Shown here: piece by piece, positions 43,591-53,149 of the stretch
Layout of the letters: the number at the start of each line of letters is the position of its first letter
Numbering within the stretch: the stretch's first letter is position 1
Assembly (NCBI GenBank): GCA_009733575.1
Contig: ML769527.1
Coordinates: 107,551 to 171,550, forward strand
Direction of reading: 5' to 3'
Source: Gymnopus androsaceus JB14
Lineage: Eukaryota > Basidiomycota > Agaricomycetes > Agaricales > Omphalotaceae
Length of the DNA stretch: 64,000 nucleotides
Made by a program: the position numbers and the translations under genes
The notes under the pieces: model-generated
The model's database searches: none
Told to the model about the DNA's origin: nothing
The model's input: the letters and a program-made list of their open reading frames with translations, nothing else

Positions 43591-45811
43591 CACTCAGCAC
43601 AGACATTGTTCAAATGGCCGGATTTACAGTGTCAAATCAAGTATTTGCAGTCTGCTCTGAGGTGTCGGGGAATTTTTTGAGCAGCCCTGTATCTGGCTTG
43701 ATGGGTCTTGCTTTCCAGACCATTGCTTCCTCTGGAGCAATGCCATTTTGGGAAACTTTGGTTGCCAGTAGTGCTTGGACTGAGCCACTTATGGCATTTC
43801 AACTTACGAGGTCAGTATTTACATTACTGTTGAAATAATCATTAACTGGATGTTTGCAAAGGTACAATAATGATTCCAGCATGGAGGATCTTGAACCTGG
43901 AGGAATGTTCACCCTAGGTTGCTTTCCATTGTCCCGTCCCATGCCACGGCGTGCTGATGCATCTAATGATCCAGGTGCCATCAATACCAGCATCTATACG
44001 GGTGATATTGACTACAACAACCTACCTGATAATGAGACATCGTTCTGGTTACAAACTATTTCAGGTAAGTTGCATGGCATGTATTGCGGTTTCAAAAGTA
44101 CCCATTTTCCACCAAACAGCTATAATATCCCAAGGATCCTCAATTTCAATCCCGTCTGGAAGTTCTGCGCTTGCCATCATCAACACTGGAACGACTCTCA
44201 TTGGTGGTCCTTCCAGTGCAGTTGCTGAAATCTATGCCAATATCCCTGGCTCGCAAGCAGGAACAGGAAATCTCGAGGGGTATTACCTCTATTGTGAGTG
44301 AATGCATCCCCATCTGTTGTTCTTTGACCATCTTGATCTCTATGTGCATAGTGTTGTGGAAATGTGACATCACGCGCATAGACACGTTGCGACCATTTAC
44401 TTATGTTCCTTCTGTTGCTCAATACTTATTATATTACTCATCCGCAGTAGTACAGTAGCTAGTAGAACTTTCTAGATACATTGTACTTAAGTATATAAGC
44501 TCTCTTGAAGAGCCCAAAATACATACTTTATTATCCATCTTATAACCTAGTATCAGAATACATAGCCTGTTCAACAAATGTTCAAGTATCAATGTCAATT
44601 GGTGGAAAAAGCTGGCCTATCAGCAATGCCAACTTCCAAGTACAACAATCCAATGAGGGAACTTGTGTAGGTGCCTTTTTTGAGGTATTGACGAGCAGTG
44701 AAGCACCAGCTTGGGTTGTCAGTGATACTTTCTTGGTAAGTAGCTTTATTTTTGGCTTGTGACCAATCCAAAGGCTAACTTCAAATTCTCTTGCTATGTA
44801 TTTGTGTGGCAGAAAAATGTCTACTCTGTTTTCCGATACAACCCTCCTTCAGTTGGATTCGCTCAACTGTCTGCAGCAGCTATTGCCATGAATGGCATCA
44901 ATGCTAGTGTTCCCAGTGCTACTGTTACTAATTCCCCCTCTTCTTCTGCCCATTCCATTCCAAGCAGTACCACTACTACTACCTCAAATCCTGAGGCACA
45001 CTATGTACATTCAAAGTCTGGGGTGATTATGGGAGCTGTCCTGGGTACAACCATACCAATCATACTATTGACAGTAATAATGGCTCTTGTATGGAACAGG
45101 AGAAAATTCAGGCAAAGAAGAGCACTCAGAATGCTTGCTCCAATCACCCATCACAGTGTCCTACCTAGGCAACTGTTTGGTCAACTTGCCTTGATGCTGC
45201 CAACATCCAAAAAGAATGTCATAGGTAGGCTCCTTATCAATAATTTAATTATCTCATTGGCAGAAGTCCTGATAATCATCCTAGTGCTTACAGCAGGTGA
45301 AGCTGAAAATAATGATGGGGATAGACCCAGTCCACAAAACCTTCTCACTATGAAGCTTGAGCAGCGCCTTTTAGTCACACTGGAACAGAACCAGCAATTG
45401 GAGCAGCTGACTCCACAGCAGCAGCAACATCAGCAAAACCTGTATTTTGCATTTTAATTCCCACAGCAATACTTAAAATTCCCAGCGCTCCCAGAGCTCC
45501 CAGTGCTGGCCAGTGCTTGCCAGTGCTGTCAGAAATATAAAATCATACGTTATTTCCAAATAAGGTAATTTTGCGGCCTCTGGGAGCTTCTGGGAGCCCC
45601 CTCCTGCATCGGCTGGACCATCTGAGTGCTGGGATGCTGGAGCACTGGGAACTCTGGACAGTTCGCTCAAGCACTGCCCACATCATACAGGTTTTGCTGA
45701 TGAATTACAGGCACAACTGCTTACTGTTTATATGGACAGTGGCCTATGTCTGACCAGAGAAGAGTCTCTGGAGGAGATATATGAGGTGCCACCTGGCTAT
45801 ACGGAGTCATG
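43591..45811 (+). pseudogene. Pepsin-like aspartic protease with transmembrane tail, 5'-truncated
   Basis: C-terminal half of an A1-family protease joined to a membrane anchor. Exons: about 43591-43811 (STDIVQMAGFTVSNQVFAVC; FLSSPVSGLMGLAFQTI), 43861-44064 (YNNDSSMEDLEPGG; DIDYNNLPDNETSFWLQTIS), 44134-44299 with the second catalytic loop reading AIINTGTTLIGGPS (Asn for the expected catalytic Asp), about 44545-44733 (STNVQVSMSIGGKSWPISNA; GTCVGAFFEV; WVVSDTFL) and 44813 onwards (VYSVFRYNPPSVGFAQLS). Then follow a Ser/Thr linker, helix MGAVLGTTIPIILLTVIMAL and the cytoplasmic tail shared with 8447-10033. The N-terminal lobe with the first Asp is missing beyond element B. Element C (45428-45702) interrupts the Gln-rich tail, which resumes at about 45705 and ends EVPPGYTES at 45811. 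Confidence 0.8.
45428..45702. mobile_element. Element C with CATCAGCAAAACC ends, 275 bp
   Basis: Ends CATCAGCAAAACCTGTAT and, reverse-complemented from the right, CATCAGCAAAACCTGTATGA. Inside are subterminal CTCCCAGAGCTCCCAGTGC-type units with a spacing near 10 bp on both sides. It interrupts the sequence CAGCAGCAA|..TACAGGCAC that is continuous in the module copies at 2320 and 9924. With a 2-bp duplication (AA) the frame is restored. Non-coding. Confidence 0.78.
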
Positions 45812-46860
45812 ATTTTCAAGTACAGGATGTACATCCTTCCCTATAAATCCACTGCAGGCACTGGTGGAGTGGTGCAGAATTGGGTATCCTAACTCAAATT
45901 TTCATTGGATGGGTTCGAGGATGTTGCACTGTGGTACTAAACGGTAAACCTGGAGCTGGAGTGGAATGAAGAGGAGGCAGAGCAGAAGGAATGGATAGAT
46001 CTAAGATGAATGGAATGGCAAAGGTTTTAGAGCTGGCTCAGATGTGGAGCAGGAAGAGGAGGTACTCAGGCTGGAGCTGATGGAATGCAAAGATTGGAGA
46101 GAATTTCTGAATCAGCTGGCTGTTTGAATTTAATTTTTAGTTTCTGGTAGGGATTTGGTCAATTGGTATCATTTTGAATTTTTGATTTGAGTCTTCAGTT
46201 CCTATTAGTCTCTCAGCTACCTCAATCATCCCTTATTGCTTTCTTGTTCTCATATCATTGGACATGCACATCACACTGGGAAGCTAGGTCTAGAGGATAC
46301 AACCTGACTCTGTCTGGTTTCTTCACCCCTCTCAATGATCCTCATGGCTATAGTGAAAGCGCTGTTAGCTTGTTGCTCATGTTCACGGGACTTTGAACCA
46401 GGATCATATGAACGTCAATTACGATGCATTACTATGCTGCACTTTCACAATGAGCAGGCTCCCAATAAAATCCTTTTCCGGGAGACAATCTTTCTTGCTT
46501 TAAGTGCTTATACTTAGCTGATAATCAGAGATTGAGAAGGCGAAGAAGAAAAATCATTCGTTGTCCACACTGGTATCAAATAAATAGACAGAAATATTTT
46601 CCGACGTGTTTCCTGTTGTCCAATCAATTTTTTTTTGTTGGAACAGAGTAGACATTTTTTCGAGTATTCCCTGTACTATCTGTGGCTTTGGATGTATTGG
46701 ACTTGAGTGATGAAATTGGTGATGTCAAAGCTGGTTGACTTCCGTTTTTGTCTGGAATCCCATGTTTTCTACTCACTTCCTTGTTTTATTGTTTATCAAC
46801 TTTCTCTACACTAAGTCTGGCTTTCGCAAGGACTTTATGAATCACTGGTATACTGTTGAG
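45812..46860 (+). repeat. Third copy of the module flank with MLRQ exon 1 relic
   Basis: From the membrane protein stop codon the sequence follows the flank of units 1 and 2 (GATTTTCAAGTACAGGATGT...). At 46811-46860 it contains a diverged copy of MLRQ exon 1 (SGFRKDFMNHWYTVE), without the downstream MLRQ exons. No separate gene is present. Confidence 0.75.
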
Positions 46861-47534
46861 GACAATTTTCTGAGCCCGGTTTAAAGATAAATAACAAACT
46901 GAAACTCCCCTTGATCTAGGACCACCATGATGCGTGGATCCGGCGGCCAGCCTCTCAGTGACCAAGGGGACTAGTAACAGCAAAATCACTGTGAAGCTAA
47001 CAGGTCATGTCATCTACAACTGGTGCAATGCACAAGTTGTAGAGACGAAGTTTGAATTCATGGTGTAATTTACTCTGTAGGAAGACTGCTACAATATCTA
47101 GTCCCCTTGGCAAAAGAGTAAAGCCTTGGCTCAATGGAAACATGACGCTTCTATTAAATACTGGTTAAGGACACAAAGTAGAGACTTTGGCTAACAAGAC
47201 ATGTAAGAAATGGGCTTGCACAAAATGCGAGACTTGAGGAAAGTCAAGCGGAACCAATCAGAGCGAGTGGCAGCAGTGGCTCATGCTTCAACCCTGTGAC
47301 AACAAACGCGCTTTTCTCCTGCCTCCATGACCTTCACAAAGAAAAAGAAGAAAACTAAGACAAAGGATTCAAACGGCACATAAAGGCTGTTGCCTGTGGG
47401 AACCCCCCCTTCTTACCCTCTTCACTCTATCTCTACTCCCGCTCCACTCAAATTGCAGCCAGTCAAACACACTGTATGTCGCTCCAAGAGAATAGAGAGT
47501 CCTCGACTGACAAGGCTAAAGGTCCTTGCAAACG
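46861..47534. other. Gap, no gene seen
   Basis: No coding family is recognisable. From about 47400 the sequence (CACTCTATCTCTACTCCCGC) probably belongs to the 5' untranslated region of the LINE that follows. Confidence 0.4.
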
Positions 47535-47729
47535 TTTAGCAATCGAAGGAGGAAACAAAGACTCCACTAGACCAGAGGAATTGGTATGAATAGGAAACCT
47601 TACATGAGCTCTGAGGACTAACAAAACATCCCTTTAGCAATCGAAGGAGGAAACAAAGACTCCACTAGACCGGAGGAATTGGTATGAATAGGAAACCTTA
47701 CATGAGCTCTGAGGACTAACAAAACATCC
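47535..47729. repeat. 98-bp tandem duplication upstream of LINE ORF1
   Basis: TTTAGCAATCGAAGGAGGAA...AACAAAACATCCC occurs twice in direct succession (47535 and 47633), differing at about one position (CCAGAGG/CCGGAGG). The copies sit directly before the LINE coding region, where repeated promoter or regulatory units are known in some LINEs. Confidence 0.85.
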
Positions 47730-47842
47730 CAATGCAGACTGAGGAAGACAAACTCAGACACAAAAACGACAAAAGAAACAACAACAATGCAATCAACGAA
47801 TGTGATTCTAGGCCAATTCTTCCCCTCCCAAACCACCAAAAC

Positions 47843-49164
47843 ATGTCCTCCTCCTTCACACTCCCCAATGCTCTTGAGCATTTGACAACTCCTACTCTTC
47901 AGGAACTATTCCCCTACAGCAGGAAGAGCAGCTCCGGAGACGAACCTGCTGACAAGCCTGCTGGATTTGCAGTCCCCTTCACTGAGCAGGAATACAAGGT
48001 TGCAGTAATCTCCACTGCTCATCTACTCAAGAATGTTCATCCCAAGCAGAAGAAGAGCATCAACAAAGACCCAACCAAGTATCTTGCGATAGTCCCATAT
48101 GGAGGCAGTGCAGGCTGGAAGCACACTTTCCCTGCCACAGAACAAGCAATCTTAGCCTTCCTCTGAGGTGTCGACCTGCCTGGAAAAGACAGTATTGAGC
48201 TTATCCCGGCAAAGCCAGCCAAAGCAAAGAAAGGATTTTTTGACCCCCCATCGTGCTTTTCATTTCCAATTTCACACAAAGCCAATGTGAATGGCTTCTC
48301 TGGAAGCGAGTCTTCCCCCTACATGAGCCTGGTGTGACCTTCACTGTCTATGCCCTTGACCGAGAGTATCCCAATTGGTTCATAATGAAACTTTGTGGAG
48401 ACGCCGTTAGGGCAGGACCAGAGACACAGAAGCTTAACGCTTTAATGGTGGTGAAAGAGAGGGTGTGGCAGTTGCTGAAGGTAAAGATGGCTGTTCACTC
48501 TTTCATGAAGAGTAATCCTAGTGCCGAGCTCACGAGACGTTCAACCTCACCCCTCCATGCCACAGTAAATGCGACCAAATCATTCTGGATCATCTATATC
48601 GAACCCAATACTCACCAAATCTATGAGAAAGCCACAAAGGACAATGACAAGCATGTCTACATTATCCTAGGCTATCCTATCTCAACCAACAAAGCCAAAC
48701 AAGATGCTTTCAAGTCCCAGATAAAGAACATCACTGGATACACAGTCGGCATGCGCTTCATGAAACCCAGTGGAGAAGGTGCCAGCTGTGTCTGGTGCAA
48801 GAGTGATCTTCACGCAAGCCAGAAATGCCCCCTGCCTAATATAGGAGAAAGATGGTATGGGCCAACCTCAGACGAACTCGGCTGTATGGCGCAAAGGGCA
48901 AAGTCGTGGACAAACCCCTTGGTGGTCTTGCCTGATGGTAGAGGAGCTCCTGGGAACAACCGAGGCTTGCCAAACCAAGGCAGAGGATCTCGCGGACAAT
49001 GTGGAAATGGCCCTTGAAGTTGCGGAAGTTGAGGTGGTTGAGGCAACCAAGGTAGAGGTTACGGGAGACGTAACAAGCATGAGGAACACTCCTCACACAG
49101 CCACTACGAGAACGGCCATGGTAATTGCTATGAGCAGCAGAACTACTATGGGTGGGATTAGATG
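47843..49164 (+). pseudogene. Tad1-like LINE ORF1 (gag-like)
   Basis: RNA-binding ORF1 of a non-LTR retrotransposon. MSSSFTLPNALEHLTTPTLQ to FPATEQAILAFL, then TGA at 48164 (followed by GVDLPGKDSIELIPAKPAKA), a frameshift near 48245, and the main part FTQSQCEWLLWKRVFPLHEP ... YIILGYPISTNKAKQDAFKS with a CCHC zinc knuckle CVWCKSDLHASQKC at about 48790-48830. The C-terminus is Gly/Arg/Asn-rich: after NRGLPNQGRGSRGQCGNGP come TGA at 49015, 49030 and 49039 in the same frame, then GNQGRGYGRRNKHEEHSSHS to a TAG at 49162. All four TGAs are compatible with former CGA Arg codons of an RGG-like tail. Confidence 0.75.
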
Positions 49165-49604
49165 ATTATCAGACAAGACCTAGACACTAACCACCTTACA
49201 ATTCTCCCTCTGACTTCCAATACATGACTGTAATGGCCTTTTGAATAAGTTATATCTTGTACCATGTCTACCATACATGAACATAGACACAATTGAATAT
49301 ATTTTGTACAGGAAATCCTAAAAAACAATATACAAATACATCAGGTATACAGAGTTGGGCATGGACCAACAAATTGGGGGAGGAGGCCAACAGGGCTGGA
49401 TCCCCCGTAGCGCCAGCTCTGCCCAAATATACTGATGTTGAGGTGGACAGGAAAGCAGCGCAGGCGCTATAAAAATAAATTATAAGGTGAGTGGTGGCAT
49501 CGGCAGAGGTAAGCTTCATTATTTTCCTGGATTCGTGTTCATTTCCATGCTTTGGGTATGGAGAAAGGTAAAGTCCATCACACCTGCGTAGATCCCGGGG
49601 CGGA

Positions 49605-52600
49605 TTGCAGTCTTGGGGGAGCCAAGGAGCGTTACTAATGGTCAACAGAATTTTACTTGCTTGGGGGCAAGTTTCCTCAATCTGCAGCCTCCAAGGGATG
49701 GGAGAGGGGGTAGACGGGGACAAATCAACAGTGACGCAGGATCTTGGCAGATTCTGGTTGGAGGAGGCAGGAATCCTCCCATTGGTTCAGCCTCCAATGA
49801 TGACCAGGACCAGTTCATAGGCAGGCAGGCAGAAGGGTTGATCCCAGAGTCATCCAGAATAAGCACAATGTGTAATGGCACTGGCGATAATGATGGGTTC
49901 CCTGATGCAAACAACAATGGAAGACCAAGGAGGGAGGGAGGAGAGCAACAAAGCACCATCCCCGAGGTCGAGAATTGGCAAGGAGCCAACCAGTTGAAGG
50001 GAAACAACAATCAAACTGGGGATAATGACCCCAGTTCACAAGGAGGAAGGCAAGCCCCAAACCAAAGTTCACAAGAAAATGAACAAGGGAACAACCCGCA
50101 AGAGGGAAATCCACAGGAGTATGAAACTCCAGAGGACACATGTCCTTTCAGACCAAATCGCAGAGCTAGATGTGCCCGTGAAAAGGAAAACCATAAGAAC
50201 ACCAAAGCTGGTGTCAAAATTATCTTGCTAAACCTTAATAGTCATGGGCAAGAATCATGACTCTATCTGACTCTTGACTCTTTGCTAGGCTACTCTCACT
50301 CCAAAACCCATGATCTTAACTCTAGCCATGAGTAGAATCACTTAAGCACAAGTGACTCTAGGATAGGATCACCTAGAGTCAAGAGTCAAATCAATCCAAG
50401 GATACTCTAGAGTGAACATTGAATAACCCAATAAGTGTTGTATTAGATGTATTAAATATTAGTATACAACCCTCAGCAGTAGCAATATTGATGTTTCAGA
50501 CACATTTCACTCACAATACATCATATACAGCACATAGCAAGTATTTAAGAGTACCCTTGCTAGAGTATCCTAGGTCCCAAACCAGGTGATTCTAACTCTA
50601 CTCTGGAGTAGAGTCATGATCCTTTTTTTTGTGGTATGACTCTATCCTAGAATCATTTTCAAGGATCATGACTAGAGTATCCTTGATGATTCATGATTCT
50701 TGCCCATGACTAAACCTTAATGGCTATGGGGGCACTGGGCCATACCAGATAGGCAACCGTTGGGCGAGACTGAACCAAATTATGGGAGAGAATAAAATAG
50801 GAATTGCTTTAGTGCAGGAAACGCATATGACGGAAAACAAGCAAGCAGAAACAGAGCATGTTTTTAAAAAATGGATGAAAATATTCTCCTCTAACCATCC
50901 AACAAACCCAACTGCCACCGGAGGAGTTGCTGTAGTACTGAATAGACAGCTTGTGAAAACACAGGATGCAGAAGCAAAGGAAATCATACCTGGAAGGGCC
51001 CTTCTGGTTAAACTAAAATGGCACCTAGATGAGAAGTTGACAATCCTAGTTGTATACGTGCCCAACGTAACAAGCACTGATAGGAAGGAGAATACAAAGT
51101 TCTGGGAAGAGATCCAGAACTTTATGAGCCGACCAGAGAACCAAGGTTGGAAACCAGATGTTATGGCTGGGGACTGCAATATGGTAGAAGACCCCATAGA
51201 CAGGCTCCCAATGTGAGAGGACCCTGAGGATGCAGTAGAAGCCCTAGACAATCTGAAAATGGGTCTAGGTCTCCGTGACGGATGGAGGGAAACATACCCA
51301 TTGGATAAGCAATATACCTTCTCCAGAAACAGCAGCCAATCCTGCCTCGACCGTATTTATGTAACAGACAACATTATGCAAACAGCAAGACAATGGCGGA
51401 TGGCCACAGTTGGGATAGAAGGAGTAGACCACAATATGGTCTCCATGCAGGTAACACATGAAAACACGCCTAAAATTGGGAGAGGAAGATGGTCAATCTT
51501 GAAGAAGATAATAAAAGATAAAAACTTCAAAGCCTATGCAAAAAGTGAGGGGGCTAAAGCCCTAAATGAACTCAGTTTGATTATAGAAAGATCAGAGGAA
51601 CATAACCCACAGAAACTATTGGCGAAATACATCAAAGATGTAACCAAAAAAGCAAGAGAAATAGAAAAGTCAAGTATCTCAACCTACCAAAGTGAAGTGA
51701 GTCGAATCCAAAAAGAGATCCAGAAGATCAGCGATAATCTGGATGACACCCTCCAAGGAAGAGAGAAAGCCTCTAAAATCCACGATCTCAAGAAAAGGCT
51801 ATAGGAAATGGAGGTAAGAGGCCATGATATCCATAAATGCCATAGTGCTGCAAAAGACCAACTCATTGGAAAAACAATCTGTAAAGAATGGGTTAGAGCA
51901 AATAAAGAGCAAAAGCCAAGAGATCTGATATATGCTCTGGAGAAACTCCCACCAATGGAACCACTGGAGGCCCCTGCAGGTGGAGAACCCCTGCTAATCC
52001 CAAGGACAGAATATGTGAAGGAATTCAAAGGAATAGCCAAGTTAGGGGGAGAGTACCACAACTCACTTCAACTGAAAGGACTCGATACAGACCCTGAAGA
52101 GCGGGAACAAGCAATCAGAGATATCCTCGGAAAGATTGATGTAAAACTTACGGAAGAGCAAACGGTAGAAGTGGGCAAAGACCTACAGTGTGAAGAAATT
52201 GAATTCGCTTTGAAGCAGTCAAAAAATGGACTTACATATGAGTTCTGGAAATCGCAAGTAGATGTCTTTTGCGAAGACAAAAAATGAGGAGATACAGGTG
52301 CTTTCAACATAATAGAACTGCTCCTTGCAGCATATAATGATTTACACACATATGGAGTAGACAAGACAACCAAATTCGCAGAGGGCTGGATGTGCCTGAT
52401 CTATAAAAAAGGAGACAGGAACCTAATCAGTAACTATAGACCAATAATGTTGCTGAATACAGACTACAAAATCTTCACCAAAGCTCTAGCAATACAACTT
52501 GCAGGGGTCTGCCCAGACATTGTCCACCCAGACCAGGGAGGTTTCATGCCAGGAAGGCAGATAGCGGAGCAAACAAGGCTAATCAGGATGATTGTGAATT

Positions 52601-52868
52601 ATGCTGAATATGCAGAGAAGAATGGAATGTTAGTAGCTCTGGATCAGGAGAAAGCTTATGATAAGATTGCCCACGACTACCTGTGGAGAACACTAAGCCA
52701 GTTTGGCTTCCCAGATGCTTTCACGGCTATGATCAAAGGGCTATATAAGGTTACGAGAGGTGTTTGCCAAGGGGACCCCATGTCCTGCCTCCTTTTCAAC
52801 CTAGCAATAGAACCCCTGGCAGCCTCAATTTGTAAATCAGACCTAAAGGGTTTCAATGACATCCCAGG
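49605..52868 (+). pseudogene. Tad1-like LINE ORF2 (endonuclease and reverse transcriptase)
   Basis: ORF2 begins in a low-complexity, Asn/Gln-rich leader (49740-50150) and reads KAGVKIILLNLN|GYGGTGPYQIGNRWARLN across the hAT insertion 50239-50712. Endonuclease motifs: IALVQETHM (catalytic Glu), AGDCNMVED (Asp/Asn), CLDRIYVTD, VDHNMVSMQV. Reverse transcriptase motifs: WMCLIYKKGDRNLISNYRPI, ALDQEKAYDKIAHDYLW (motif A) and GVCQGDPMSCLLFNLAIEPL. The YADD motif and C-terminus are lost because the copia LTR begins at 52869. In-frame stops: TGA 51214-51216 (DRLPM*EDPEDA), TAG 51802-51804 (KKRL*EMEV) and TGA 52285-52287, consistent with CGA or CAG origins. Order and motifs are typical of fungal Tad1-clade LINEs; inactive. 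Confidence 0.8.
50239..50712. mobile_element. hAT-type MITE in the LINE, 8-bp TSD
   Basis: Inverted ends TAGTCATGGGCAAGAATCAT on both sides with a perfect duplication AACCTTAA (50231-50238 and 50713-50720). The 474-bp insert plus duplication (482 bp) shifts the LINE ORF2 frame; excising it restores the frame. The interior is filled with GACTCTA/TAGAGTC and ATCCTAGAATC motifs in both orientations. No coding capacity. Confidence 0.9.
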
Positions 52869-53106
52869 TGTTGGATGTCAAGTCTAGAGACGAAGACGGA
52901 AAATGGAAAAACTAAATAGTTGTAAGTATAAGTCCATAGGTATGTCAAGAAAGCTAAACTTACCCCTCAGAGTGTGAACGAGATGAGAGCAACAGCTGAG
53001 GGGTGAGTGTGGGAATGTGGGGCATATAAACTACGCAGTCACATGTGAAAATGGACTAAACCAAAAAGAGGATGTGATGTGGTGCTAAGGAACTTGGAGT
53101 CCAACA
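52869..53106 (-). repeat. 3' LTR of the copia element
   Basis: 238 bp bounded by the short inverted repeat TGTTGGA...TCCAACA. On the minus strand the preceding GCTGGGGTG is a plausible polypurine tract, and RNase H coding sequence lies just upstream. Its left boundary cuts LINE ORF2, so the copia element landed in the LINE. Confidence 0.7.
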
Positions 53107-53149
53107 CACCCCAGCAGACAAATAAGGTAGAGTCCAAGAAGAGCAAAAA

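Noticed and set aside
50724..51251. Minus-strand 175-residue frame over the LINE endonuclease
   Set aside because: The plus strand carries all endonuclease motifs; the minus frame is a shadow.
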